From assembly GCF_001522545.3 (NCBI RefSeq), contig NC_031773.1, forward strand, positions 42,081,494-42,145,493: 64,000 nt of DNA, read 5' to 3'. The DNA is from Parus major. Its lineage: Eukaryota; Chordata; Aves; Passeriformes; Paridae. Positions 12,981-26,700 of this stretch are shown one piece after another; the stretch's first letter is position 1, and each line of letters begins with the position of its first letter. The position numbers and the translations under genes were made by a program. Below the pieces are notes generated by a model that was not told the origin of the DNA, ran no database searches, and was given only the letters and a program-made list of their open reading frames with translations.

Positions 12981-15900
12981 TATGTATTATATGTATACAT
13001 AGAAACTCTGCAAAATGTATAGTGCACTTTACCCAAAACAGCTTCACACAGATTAGAGAACATGCTGCTCTTGCCATAATCTCAAAATCAGAATTTTTCT
13101 TGATGTTTCATTTTCTTGAAATTTTATAAGCAGAAAACCCAGCAAAGAATGTGATAATGGAAAATGCAGTTTAGCTTGGTTTTCACTGTAAGATAGTTCC
13201 TGTCATAAAAAACTGTGTTAACCAGCTAAAGCACTACTAAAAATTTTAAATAGTCTTTAATGTAGACCACATGCTGGAAAAAAATAACCTATAGAGACAT
13301 AAGAAATTGACTTCTTAATTGTATATCATCCTAATTCACCCATTTTCTGATAATTAGCAGCTGTTATCTGACAGACACCATTTCCTACACGTGCTTTTGC
13401 TCAGTATTAGTATGAGAAAAGCTTGCTGAAGGCAGGACTATTTTTGGCCCAGCAACACTTATGTTGCTATGTGCTCTCAGATTACTGGGCAGATAGGCAC
13501 ACAATGAAGTCAAACAGCTGATCTGTAAAACTGAGAACATTGTGTGGTTTCCTCCACTGGTGCTTGTTTGTGTATAAATATGCACAAACTATGGGTAAGG
13601 AAAGGTTATTTTTCTCTAGATAGGCTTGTCAGAGAAAAGACCCACATCCTGCATCCTGTTAAAACCCTCTGTTAAAATGCAGCCAGAACCCCTTTGCAAG
13701 TTCTGTGAACTCACTCCATAAAGTTGTGCCTGTAACAGTTTGTACCTTCCGTCACACTGAGTAATTTAAAGTTGATCTTAATTAAGATAGAAGGAACATG
13801 TGTCAGTGCTTTGATCGTTGCCGTCACAGCAAAGCTGGTGGCTGCAAATACAGTATCACTTTCATTTCAGGTCAGAGGGGGGATTCTTCCAAGGTCTTTG
13901 CTAAAAACTAGACACTACCTTCTGTGTAAGACTGGACTCAGTACTTTTCACTTGCCCTTTGCTTCCCTTGACCCATTGGACTGGTCACCTGCTGGAATAC
14001 AGGCCAAGCTGTCTCTGCAGGTTAGTAAGAAGAAGCTTGAGCCCACGTATTTTATTAACTGTTGTAGCACACCCTAAGGCAGCGAAACACACCAGTGAGC
14101 TCTTGCAAGGAAGCTGTGACACCTGGGTGACTTGACCTATACCATGAGTACAGAGAACGGCAGCTTTTACCAGAGCTGGCAGTATAAGAACCTTGATAAA
14201 CAGCACACACAGAAAAGACAAAAAGTCCTGTACCAGATATTGAGATAGGTTAGTTTTCTCAACCATATCCTTGCCTTATGATGCACTTGCTGACTTAGTT
14301 ATGCACCACTAATGCAGATAGAAGTTCCATATCCTGTCTCAGTTACAGCTACACTTACTGAAATAAATATTTGTGTCATTACCTAAGGCATGGAAGCAGG
14401 TGCCTCTGGTCTCCATGCTGCACTCCCCAAAGACACTTCTGCAGAGAAGGCAGGAAAAGCAGGCATGTTGGGAACACAGCCCACAGTGCTCTTGCACAGG
14501 AAGCAGGGCTGGAGGAGGCAGCAGCTCTGGCTTTCCCTGTTTGCCTTTTCCTGTTCTGCTGGGATTTTTGGGACCACTTAGGGCGCCAATAAGATGGTTT
14601 TGCACTCCACAAGAGTATGCAAGGGAAGTTATTTGAAGACATGGCAGAAGGTACACCTTCTGAGGTACACCAGATTTGAAACCCAGCAAGGCCTGTCCTG
14701 CTGCATGTGAGGGGATGACCCATTAGTGTCCACCTTTCTCCCACAGAAACCCTCCCAGTAGGAGCCTGCTGGGCACTAACAAACATTGTCATTGACCAGT
14801 GTTTGGCTCCCCATCCACCATGCCTTAGCCTCATGTGACAATAAGGATGTCCTCTTCACTCACAAGGATGGGGAAGCATGTAAATCTGCTCCGCTCCTCT
14901 ATTAACAGCAAATTCTTCAGTCTGTGACACATCCTGTGTCATTTACAAAACTCCATTAGAGGAATGAAAAGAGCTGTGACCCCACTTTCTCCATAACTCC
15001 TTTGGGATATGTAGTTTGACTATGTCTGCATTCCCCCTCTCAATTAGACCACCCTATTTTGTAACTGCTGTATTTTGTTTTGAGCTTTGTGAAGGAATTT
15101 AAGGCCTGTCTGTCAAAAAACTGACTACAAAATGGATATGTGATGATAAACTTTGGTCCTGTTGCAATACAGTGTTTCACTTTTTCTTCCTGCAGTTTAA
15201 TGAGGTCAAATAAAATCAGGGAAAGACCACAAGTTTCAGATTCTTTCTTCCAATGAATCTAATCCAAGCCATGACATACGACTTAATTCACTAAAGCCTT
15301 TCATGTTATAACTGGATTCACCCTAGCAGGAGAGTCCCCTAAAGATATCTTTTGCTGAAGATGAATGGGTGATGCTGAGAGAAGAAGGTGCTAGTCTTCA
15401 TTTCAGATGCACATTCCTTGGGTTTTGGCAGCATTGGGATGTCTTGGTTCTCTGAATGGGACATATCATGTATACCAGCTAAGATAAGATTGGAAATGCT
15501 ATAATTTTATTGAGGGCGTGAAAGGGAAAATCCCAGCTTTGAAATTCTTCATTATTCAAACATATCTCTTGGGCATATTAAAAAAAAAAAAAATCTAAGT
15601 TCAGACTTGAAACAGGAGGGGAAACCCCTGAGAAGACAGAAAAGGGGAACCTGACATTTACTTAGGATTCTGCAGCTGGGTTATTTCTCAGGAAAATGCT
15701 GCTCAAGACAGAGAACCATAGGGCTCAGCACCAGCTGCAGAAGACTACCATGGGCAGTTGTGTGCTCTATACCTCTCTGCAAGTCCCTAACATCAGGCAC
15801 CTTTTGGAAATTTGCTGATTAACCCTTGAAGCTTCCTTTTTTCTTTTCCTCTCCCCATCATCCTTTCTAGACTTTTAAATCCTTTCTAGTGTTGTTTGTA

Positions 15901-18758
15901 GAAGCCAACAACTGAAGGCAGCAAATCCACTCTGTGAAAGCCACCTTCCATTTCTGCAGTGTTAAACAACCAGTGGGAGAAAACAATTATCAGGGATCTG
16001 CTTCTACAGTACAAAAATATCAGTCAGGAGAGACAATGAAAATATTATATAGTGAAAAGCAGATCACCAAAAGCAGATAAGCCTAAGGGAGAAAAATACC
16101 ACTTTGATCTAAAATACTTTTTAATGTCAGTCATACCCAATGTGATGGAAGAGTTTAGTTTCTCACCATCATTTTATTATGTTTCAGTAAAAAGTATGCA
16201 AATACAAGTCTATTCAAGTGCATGCAAAACAAAGATCACACCTACATAAAAAAAAAAAAGAAAGAAAAATCCTAAAGAAAAAGAGAGCTGTATATTTCAT
16301 TTTAATGATTACACTTGGTATACACCTATTGTATTGGTTTGTGTCAGGGAAACTAGTGTTGGGCTAGAAAAATTCCCAGATAATATGAACCTCAGAAGTG
16401 CTGGAAATGTAGAAAGAATTTTGATATTATGTATGAAATTCTGAATGACTTTGGGGACTTACATAGTAAAAAAGGAGAGTTATTTAGGAGTAGAATCTGT
16501 GGTTTTGGTGTACAGTACAGTCACCAGCTACCCATAAACCAGCACTCTCTTTTGGCCATAATGAGGCAAATGAAACTGCAAAGAGCATTAGGCAAAATGA
16601 TGTTAGTTAGAACAGCATGGGGGAAATCAACCCACCTGGCTTTGAGAATAGTTAAGATTGTATGAAATGGATTACATGACGTGATTGCCTGGAATAGCGG
16701 GGGATTGTGTTCCAAGAAACCTGGATCTGCTGGTGGAAATCAAAGTAAAAACAAGACTGAGAAGACAAGGGCTACTTAACTTATTGAAAATATACCTTGG
16801 AGCAAGATGTGAATTATTATGTTTGCAGTAGCCTGAAAGCTATTATTTATTCAGCTTTTTTGTGAAATCAAGAAGCAAGGACTCAGGCAGTCCTTTGTAC
16901 ACAGCAGCTTTGCTTCATTTTCTGTAATCACTGATAATCTTTACTGACACTGAATTAGAAAGTTCAGGAACAGGGAGGAAAAAAAAAATATGCTTGTTTG
17001 CTTTGTTGATAACTGAATAAAGCAAAAAAAGGATATTTGTAAGACAGGGTGGTAAAAGGATGATGGCCAGACCTGAAATTATTCAGAAGCAGTGGGCATT
17101 GGCAAGGAAAAATCCCGCTCATTTATCACAAAGCTGTGCACTTCCAAGCAGGATCTGGTGATAAGTCCGTGCTATCACAGCAGGTCTGTGTGTTATCTGC
17201 TGCAGAAAAAGGCTGGTGCACCACTCTCCAGCCTAAGTGCTGCCTGGCAAAACACAATCAAGTCTTGTGACAAATACTCGAAAAGAATACACCAATTACC
17301 TTAATGGAAAGAAAACTGTTTCCATACATGATCGAGCTTTCATGCTATTTGTATACAGGGCCTGGGAAGTGTGAAATGAGTCATGGGTAGCTTCTTTTTT
17401 AAAAGACTGTTGCATAAGTTATTAGACAGGCAGATACTATCAGGCCAGTGTACTGGCCTGAAGGAATAGGTAAACACAAAAGTAAAGAATGAAGGGATGA
17501 AGAGAGAGAGAAAGCAGTTGCTCACACAATACTGTCCTGCATGCAGGCAAATAGACTTTCTAGTGTCTTAAATTTCTTCCTCTAGTAACAGACTGAGGGT
17601 TGTACTGAACTTTAAAGGCCTTCATTAGTTGCTAAGTTATGCTGAGACCAACCACAGTGCAGCTATTCAATAGAGATATTCCATTATTTTGTTGCTAGAC
17701 TGCTTAACATCTCAGTACCAGAAACAAAAAGCCCCAAAGACCAAGCACAAATTAGAGCTGTTAATCTTTAGGACAGCTGATCTTTCTAAATATTCTGGGA
17801 CAGACATCTTTCTTCCTGCTGCTATTAGAGATTGGTTCTTAAAGAGTCCCTCTTGTATCAATGAGAACTATATAATTGTTTCCTTTAAATAAGCTTTTTT
17901 TTTTTTTTCATAACTGTATCAAGCTCAGCCGCATGGAAATATCTGGCATTTGCTCATTCTTGAGGATTTATGATATTGTTGCCCAAGATTACTGACTAGC
18001 CAGCTATGGAGCCATTCAGAAGCAAGAGTCTGTCCAGGGAAAGGAGAATTTCTGGTGTGTTGAAGTGCCTGTGGGCAGTTGGGAGGTTATGTCCACTTAA
18101 AAGGAGGATGCCTGCAGCAAGAGGAGATCTTTTCTTCAGTAGTTTTGTTCAAGCTACCAAACAAAATTATTTATTTAAAATTAAATAGTATGACTCATGT
18201 TTGCACCATATCAAATCTGGTTTGACTTTAATGCATTCTGTCTCCCAATCCATGTATGCCTACTCCAGGAAAAGCAGCAGCAAACATAACGGAGATGATT
18301 ATTTCTCTGCTGCACCATTTCCTGTCAGTCTTCATCAAGATGAAAATTAAATTGTAACACAGCAAAGATGAGGGAACACCAAAATATGGTCACTGAAAGT
18401 GGACTAAGTGGTGCTTTCAACATGGAGGTAGATTCTGCTTCAATCGTATTTGTCTGTTAATAGCTACCTGACAGAGAAAACACAGATTTCTCTGGCCTTT
18501 CCTCCCTCTAAAGCTCTTCCCTTCAGTATCTGTTTTACTGAAGTCATGTCATATTTATTATAAATGCCACCTCAGAGCTCCTTTTAATTACTGCAGTGGA
18601 TCATCAAAAGTTAGACTTTTTTTAAATTTTTGTTTTCAAGCTTATTTGTGGCAAGAGAGGGGACTGGGTATGAAACTGACTTCTGATTGAATTTCACCAT
18701 GAGGAAGTATGCAAGGCTATTAAAATAATAAAAAATGCCACATAAAAAGTTTTAATCA
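12981..18758. other. Unannotated DNA, includes a stop-poor GC-rich patch
   Basis: No gene is supported. Around 14339-14834 the base composition rises and stop codons become rare in several frames on both strands. The longest frame is 151 codons on the minus strand, and none looks like a known protein. Homopolymers: A14 at 15580-15593, A12 at 16248-16259 running into a GAAA-rich stretch, and T14 at 17895-17908. The rest looks single-copy. Confidence 0.55.
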
Positions 18759-19023
18759 AAAAGAGAGTAGATTTGGTTTGGACATAAGAAAGAAATTATT
18801 TTATGTGTGAAGTGGTGAAGCATTGGAAACGGTTGCTCACAGAAGCTGTAGATGCCTCATCCCTTGCATTGTTCAAGGTTTGTTTGGATGAGGCTTTGAG
18901 CAACCTGCCCGGGTGAAAAATAACCCTGCCTATGGGGTTAGACTAGATGAATTTTAAAGATCACTTCCAATCCAAACCATTCTCTGATTCTACAATTCCG
19001 TGATTCTATGATTCTGGGATTCA
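18759..19023 (+). mobile_element. CR1 LINE fragment, 3' end
   Basis: A plus-strand CR1 3' fragment of about 265 bases. It runs from the block matching GATATAAGGAAGAAATT (here GACATAAGAAAGAAATT, 18781-18797), through a degraded 'one-sided' block (GTGGTGAAGCATTGG), GGCTTTGAGCAACCTG, GGTTAGACTAGATGA and TTCCAATCCAAACCATTC, to three or four degenerate GATTCTATG-type tail units ending near 19023. It lies in the non-coding 3' part of the element. The 5' limit is approximate because of divergence. A separate 13-bp tandem repeat begins about 20 bases past its tail. Confidence 0.92.
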
Positions 19024-19042
19024 GTTATTACAAATTGTTCCA

Positions 19043-19092
19043 GGATGTCAATCCTGGATGTCAATCCTAGATGTCAATCTAGGATGTCAGTG
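19043..19092. repeat. 13-bp tandem repeat, about 3.8 copies
   Basis: Units are GGATGTCAATCCT (19043-19055), the same again (19056-19068), AGATGTCAATCTA (19069-19081) and a partial GGATGTCAGTG (19082-19092). Each full unit has short self-complementary ends (GGAT/ATCC around GTCA). It lies just outside the CR1 tail at 19023. Confidence 0.9.
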
Positions 19093-20690
19093 TGATACCT
19101 GACAGGCTGCTTTATCTGATCAAGTGTTCCACAAGAAGGAATTCTTTACCAAATAACATACTAGAAATTTGTCATATATTACAAGTAAAATTCAGTTCAT
19201 CTCTGCACCCAGCCATGCCTGATGAGACTTCTAGGAATTTGATTGCATTTATTATATTTATTCATTTTCCTATATTTATGTTAGAAATTCAAATAACGTC
19301 AGCCTGAGATGAAGAGTTTTGATTTAAAAAAGGAACTGCTAGAACAGCTTTATTCAGTATCTTACTCTACTCCATATTTATACTGAAACATTTCTTTCTT
19401 CAAACAACATAATTTATTTCATTCTTATTATTTCAGCACCTCCAATTTTTATCAAAAATCTCACTGGAAATGTTATTGCTGCAGAACTTCCTGTTGAGAT
19501 CATATTAGGAAGCAAAGGGAGTGTCACAGAGGAATATGCTCTCATATTTTTGGTATCACCTTTCTCCTTTTAATTTCCTCTCTATTTGTATGGGAGGAAG
19601 GGGAGAGTCCAGAATCCAGTGTCTGAAACACTTACTAGATTATCTTCCTGTCATTCTCTGCTAATACAACATTCTTCCCTCCGTGCCATCAGCTAGTGTT
19701 TTGACAAGTCATCAAAGACCCAAACAAACATTCTTCTCAGGAAGACTCATATCTCACTGTTGCAAAGGTTTGTTTCATGCTTAGCCAAAACAGTCCTTTT
19801 CAAGGCCTTCCATGTAGTTCTGTCAAATAGTAACACCCAAACTACTTTCCTTCCTTGGAATTTAGCAGCCTTCAGTCATACACAGGTTTTTGTGAGAAAG
19901 CAGTTTGTTCTGTGAGCATCATGCGCAATTGTTGCACCGTGTAGTTTGTCCAGAAACAGAGAAAAGTTTTAGCCCCAAAATGTCACAATCTTTGTAGCCA
20001 GCTAAAAAAGCCTTTAAGAGCAAAAATGTCCAGGTAACTTTAGCTACTGGCTTTGTTATAAACTTCAGCTCCACAGGAGTAAAGGGTTGTGAGAGCTTGT
20101 ATTTGTGCAGACCTTAGAAGATAAAAGTGTTGAAAGTTATTTTCTACAAACATATGTGATGGCTAGGTTGATGAACACTGGACAGGAGCCTCTAGAGCTG
20201 AGAAGCCACTGTCTGAACTTACAGTGCAATATCGTGTTTGTTACACGAGACAGGAATTCAGCAGTATCCACTGGACATTCTTCTCTTGTTTGTGTTCCAG
20301 TTCAAATCTCTAGATGACATGTTTAAAAGCACAAAAACAAATATGTATATGCATGTATGGACATTTCCTACTGTCATTTTCCAAATCTATCTTTCCAAAC
20401 AAAAGCAATACTAAAATGGGCATAATATTGGGAGTCTGTGGAATTTAGTACCTTAGACTGAACAATATTCCAACGTGTTAATTACTTTCAAACATTTATT
20501 TTGAAATTAATAAATTCAAACTCAAATTCAGCTCAGAACATGGCAAGTTTTGGAAATACACAATTACAATATAAACAGTGCATATTTCTAACCCTTTCTC
20601 ATATAACTAGAGGGAAGGTGAAAGTATTTCAAAATCAATATAGTTACATTTACTGTTACTAATTCAATAATCAATAATCCTTCATCATTG
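19093..20690. other. Unannotated DNA with one exon-like segment
   Basis: No recognised gene. At 19437-19570 a good polypyrimidine-AG acceptor is followed by 44 stop-free codons, described as a finding. The remainder is AT-rich and shows nothing else recognisable. Confidence 0.5.
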
Positions 20691-20715
20691 CAGTAGTAGC
20701 AGTAGTAACAACAAC

Positions 20716-20788
<73 letters not shown>
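20691..20788. repeat. Compound trinucleotide microsatellite (AGT)n(AAC)n(AAT)n
   Basis: An interrupted CAGTAG/AGT section (20691-20707) leads into three or four CAA units and then about 24 uninterrupted TAA units to about 20788. The uninterrupted part is long for an assembled bird microsatellite and is likely length-polymorphic. On the minus strand it creates a meaningless poly-tyrosine open frame (20588-20872), which is not a gene. Confidence 0.97.
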
Positions 20789-23700
20789 TTTAGTCCTTGA
20801 AGTGTAGCTTTCCAGCTTGTTTTCTAGCAACTTTCTAGTAATTGTACTAAATATTTCTTGCAAAAACAACATGTAGTGATCTTCCTTTCAGAGTTACGCT
20901 ATTTTAATTCCTGTTAATATCATCTTTAGAAGATAAGAGCCAGTTCCTCATTGGAAGGGCTGGTGTTTCAGAAGTTAACTTCTAGGAAGGCTACTTCATT
21001 TCTTCTCAGCTACTTCATGGCCAAAAAAATTTCTTAATACATTTCCCATTTCATTTTCAGTTCAAAAAGTAGGTTTAATGTGGTTATTCCTGTGAAACAA
21101 ATGTTTTTCTAATATTGTGAAATTTAAGGTATGGAAGAAGAGTAAAAGCTCCTACTTTGCATCACTCCTACACATCTGATAGAAAATTCCCATCTATGAG
21201 TCACATGTGGTACAACACAAGCAATCAGCCCACATGATTACTGTGAATCTTAGCTTGTAGCACCAAAGGAAGTATGGGGCTTTCCAGATCGCTACTGCAA
21301 TGCAAGCAACATTTTAGAGTGATGAACTATTATTTCTGTCAATTCAGACAGCACAGATATCACAAACAGAAACTTTCTAAGGAATAAAAGCTTCTTGTGT
21401 CTTACACAAAGCAATGCACTGTGCAGACAAAGTGAGCAAACAGAAAAGGTGTAAATAATTAGGAAAATAATAGGATAGAAGAGAGAGTGAGTTTACAACT
21501 TCTTCAGTTCCCTGTCCACAAATCACTGATGTATTAGAAACCATCACAGCTAAGTTTGTGTCCTCCTACAAATTCCCTGTTGCAACGTTCTTCCCCTTAG
21601 AACTGTCTTCATCACTGTTAGGGTGTATTTTTACCCACATTTACTTATGCAAGTTAGAACAGATATTCAGTGAAATACCATTAGAGGTATCATAAAGCTG
21701 GCTGAATTTTATGATGAATTAATTTCATGAGAAAATGCCAATCCCCCAAAACCAGAAGGTGTTATGGAAGGCTGTTAGCCTCACAGCCTCCTGGCAAGCA
21801 TCGTGTCATTGTGACACCAGACAGGACTTCAAGCATCTGTGACCCTCATGTTAGAACTGCCTCAGGGACCTGAAGACTTTCAGAGGTTGTCATGTGCAGC
21901 CTTCCAGACTTCTGTACCCTTTCCAATGACAACAAATCCTTGGATCTCAAACCCTCCCAAACCTTTTGCTTCTCCTGCTTGTGCCGGGAGGCTGGCAGTC
22001 TTGGAAAACCCTGACTAATGCCAAAGCTCAAAGGTCTGTCTCTCATGCTCATTGATTACATGATGTGAGGACTCATAATCTCCTAGTTGTCTTATTGACT
22101 TTCTTTTTATAGCCAAGCCAAGAGATGCAGTGCTTGGCTTTCCACTCTCACTACAGACTTGCTAAGCCAGATTCTAGTTTTGCAGATGTAGGCATCTTCA
22201 TTTTTTGTTTCAAAATGGATCACTCTTGGTCAGCAGGTCTGCACTTTTGGGGTGCAGATAGTTCAGCTTTATCTTCAGATGTAAAGATCCAAGCTTCTAA
22301 GGGCAAAATCAGCTGCTCTTCTCACCTAATCAAACCATGTCCTTCCGTGTTAGAGGATCCGCTAGCAAAATATGCTTTTGACAGAAAATATTACATCATT
22401 ACTTTTTTTGCCAAGAAAAGTTACACCAATTTATCCTTGATGTCTCTGTCAACCTTGCATTCTGTGACTCAGTATGGTTTTCTCTTTGTACTTATATTTT
22501 AGGGTTGAAGGGCTTTTAGGTCATAATGATGCTATGCCAGCTCATTTTGGTATGTCAGCTAATCTCAGCAGACACATGCTTTCTACAAAGTGGTAAGACT
22601 TGAGTTACCACTATCTTCTATTTCAGTTTTTTGGGAAGAAAACCTCAATATATGATGATTAACCAACCAAATAAAATGTCAGCTTTAAGATTCACCACCA
22701 AGGAGTTCATACGACATTGCTGAATGATCCCTCATTCTCCCTGGCCCAGAGTTAACTTACATCTGCAGTGAAGACTGGATCAGGACAGCAAAGGAAAAGC
22801 TGTTTCCCAGGTATGTGACTGGGAGCACATGCTGCAGCAGAGAATCATAACAGCAACGCTGTATTTCCTAATTCCAGTAAATTCACCTGTGAATAGAGTA
22901 CTACATGTATATTCCACTATCCCTGCTGGAACAAAGACTGTGAGAGAAACATATAGCTATTAATTCCTTAAGATTAAACCAGACAAAAGTTGCTGTTTCT
23001 CAATTGAAACTCAAACCAGAAAGAGCTCTGAAAACTCCAGAAATCTGCACATCCCCAGCAGTCTCACCTAGGACAAGTCTCACAGTTGTGCTGCAAGGTT
23101 GTTGGGAGAACTTACCATTACCACCATATTGCAGATCACTAAACAAAACCAGTTAGCTCCAAATTTTCCCCTTTTTTCTTGAGTGATTCTCTTTCAATGA
23201 TTAAAATGGCCTGGTCAGACATCAAAAGAGTAGTAACAGAATCCAAAATAACTCTAAGAGAAGTAAAACTGATTATTGCTAAGGTTGGTTGCAGGTGCTA
23301 GTTCTGCACCAGCTCCTCTAGTTATTATGTTTATTAATGTTAAAATTATATTTTCTATTTTTTCTATTTTGTGTCTTCCCTTTGACTTAAGTGAAGACCA
23401 AAGCAAAGAAAGGAAAAAGTGTATAAACTCTGGGCATGCAAATCACACTACTTTAAAACAGTCACAAAATTTCTTGCGAGGGAGATAAGACTTTATGCAA
23501 ATTATACCTTACACTAAACTGATTGTATCTGCATGCAGATGATAAGCTGAAACACACCATTGAAATCTGTGCCTGCTTGCACACTCACAGAAAGGTCATT
23601 TTGATAGCTGAGTACCTGCTGTGTCTTATGTGACACACTGCATTTATTTGAATGAGCACAACATTTTCCCCTGGCAGAAGAACTTTGTCAAGGTAGCATT

Positions 23701-26700
23701 CCCTGACTTCTGATAGTTTCCTTCTTATACTTATTTGGTGTTATTGTTGCAGAGAAAGCTCATGTACACTCTAATACTATCTCCAACACAAGTTCAGTTC
23801 TTTCTAGAATTGCAGTTTGCCTGGTCAGGACTGGACACTTGTCCTCATTGAAGTCAATTACAGCTTTTCCCAGAACAATAACTTCAGGGAAAGGACCCCC
23901 ACAGGCTGTAATACACATTAAATGATGTTATAAGAATAATTGCAGATGACAAAGAAGGTCCATACACTCCACTATGAACTGCACTGTTAGCATTAGTAAT
24001 GTCAAGCAGCAGACAGGGAGAGAACCAGGTCAGCACAGAACTGCACACCCCAAATATCACCCTCATCTCCAGCAGTCAGAGGCTGACTAGCTCTTACAGC
24101 ACGAGATGTATTACTCACTTTTTTCTTTAATAATTATAATAATTCTGAACATTCTTGCTGCTATTTTTTTTTCCTTAGTTAGTGCTAAACAGCTCTGTGA
24201 CATCCACTGTCAGCCTATATTTACTTACACATCTGAGGAAAGCATATCCTCTGGATTTACTGTCTTTTAATCTCAGTTATGGTCTCTTTCTTTCTGTGGT
24301 GCTGGGCTGGCAGACAAAAGGCTTCAACCTTGCCTTCTTACATGCCAGTCTGGAAGGTTGTGTGGTCCAGCTTGCCACTAAGAGCTTGGGCTGCAGTCCC
24401 TAGGGCACTCCCATCAAACCTGCTTCTTCATCCCAGGGAGCAAGGGACAACTTGCTTATGCAGCAGACTTGTCTCCTGCCGTGCCTGTGACATCCCAGCA
24501 CAGATCACCAAATTCTTCCTCCTACCAGCCTGTTGGAAAAGGTGAAGGGCTGTGGCTCCTGCTGACTGGGAAAGGAGCAGAAAAGATGAAGGAAACACTG
24601 ACCTGACCTACAGGGAGGATTTAATCCATGCTAGGAAGTGTGAAGTATGGAAGATATGTGTCAACACATAACCAAGACAGAGCACACAGTAATTAGTTCA
24701 TCCAAACTAAAGCAAAATTCCCCATCTTCTAAGAGGGATTTTGCTTAAGACAGCCCTGACCTAACAAAAAGGCACACTACTTATGCAGTAAAAATTTCAA
24801 GGCTCATCGCAGTGTCCAAGTATGATCAAAATAGATCAATATTGCAAATGTTGTCTCCCAAATTGCCATCATTGCTTACTTATAGTTCTGATATACCCTT
24901 GGGAATATAACAAGTTGTGAGAAGCGTCTTTTTGATGCTAATGATTTCCCATTTTGATATGAGATGTTATGCTGACACAGTATCTGTCTTCCTGTTATGT
25001 ACTAGTCAGAGTGTCTTGGAAGAAAAGACACTGCAGCAGTGAGAGTAGTCAATAATTCTTTTGGTTTATCAGAATCTATTAATTTCAAATTTCCAATGGC
25101 CAATACTTGACACTTATGTTAGCTTTCAATTAGTCATTTCAACTAACAGAGAGAATCCTTTAGATTTTAAAGATGCTATGAAACTCCTGCTGAATACACA
25201 CATGCATTTTATAACTATCAAGCAAAATTGTTATAGATGGTTAACCACAAAATACTATGGCTCTTTCAAAAACAATAATTTAACGACTAAATTCCTCGAC
25301 TTCTCCCAGTAGAATAGCTCAAATTGCTGTTGGTTTTGACAGGTTTAACATTACTTTGGCACTATTTTTCCTCATTTCCTATTTGTGGAAATATAAATAT
25401 AATGTCTTCAATTTTCTTACATGTGAAGAACCTGTTCTAATGAAATGCTCTTGCAGAAAACCCAATATAAGAAAAAAAAATTGTTATCAAACAAACATTG
25501 GGGTCTGTCTTGAGTATTAACTATAGTACTACTACTAGATTATGCTTCCTACTGAGACACATGTCAGCCTTGTTGCCTCATATATTTCATTTGTACTCAC
25601 TGGAACTGCTATTATTCTTAAGTACCTAGCTGCACACTTGATAGAGTGAGGATTTTGTTGCTAGTATGTCTTACCATTAGGACAGGCACAGAATGGCTGA
25701 TGCTCTCTGCTAAGCCCAAGAGCCTAAGGGAGGACGTGGCTGAAGGAGTTACAAGATTACCTACATGATGACCACCCATATTCAGAGATATTGACTGGAT
25801 TCTGGCAGCAGAGGACAGAGTGTTTCTGCAGCAACTTTGCAAGACAAAGATAATCTATCTGTAGCAAGAGATCTAAAACTATTTTATTGTGAAGGAGCTC
25901 TGTGCACACTGAAGAATAATAAAAAGACAAAAATGCTGTTTAGTGGTACTAGTCAAAAGCAAAGTGCTTCCACAGCAAATGGGCAGATGTAGAAAACACT
26001 GCTTGGCATTTTCCAGCTCCATTACTCCTGCAGCATGAGCCTTAAACAAAGTCCAGGCAAGGAATGGGTTACTGCATTCCCAGCTGTTCACACAAAAGGA
26101 CACTTTGTACCTGTTCCCAGTGAATGAAAGTTTGCTTTGTGTAAAAGCAGTTCATCACCCCAGCCTTGGAGTCCAGGGGAGCGGTGGAGCAGCAAAGCTC
26201 AGGCATGCTCTGGCTGGAACCAGAGTGCTACTGGGGAAGAGGAAGGCTGAGGGGCAGGTCTGCTGCAATCGAGATCCATTAGCTTTAATGTGTAAACATG
26301 CCGCCACCTGAAGTTTGATGTAATAACAAACGCAAACAGCAGGGATAGTCTGCTAAACGTAAGCAAGAGAATGTGTATTTTTCACTTTAATCCCAGCTCT
26401 ATCTAGTTTACTGTATTTGCTTAAGGCTGGAGTAATTTTCCTATTTCCCACTGAGGTACTATTCAGAAAAGTCTGCACTACATTGACCCTATGCAATCAT
26501 AAAGCAGTGTACTCCATGCTTCTTTTGATGTTCTCTTAGATCTGCATCTCCTAAACTGTGATTTGTTTCAGACATTGCCATTAGGTTTGTGCCAGGCCCT
26601 CAGCCAGGGTAAATGAGTGTAGGTCTGTGGGATCTCAGGTGAGCCCCAGAAGTTCGTGCCAGTGGCTGCCTTGGAAAAGTCACGTCTCAGGTGATGCAGT

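Noticed and set aside
20588..20872. Minus-strand open frame with a long poly-tyrosine run
   Set aside because: It is only the AAT microsatellite read in one frame; flanking residues show no protein signal.
26573..26640. Segment between TTTGTTTCAG and CAG/GTGAGC, a good acceptor and donor pair
   Set aside because: All three frames contain a stop, so it could only be a non-coding exon, and nothing else supports it.
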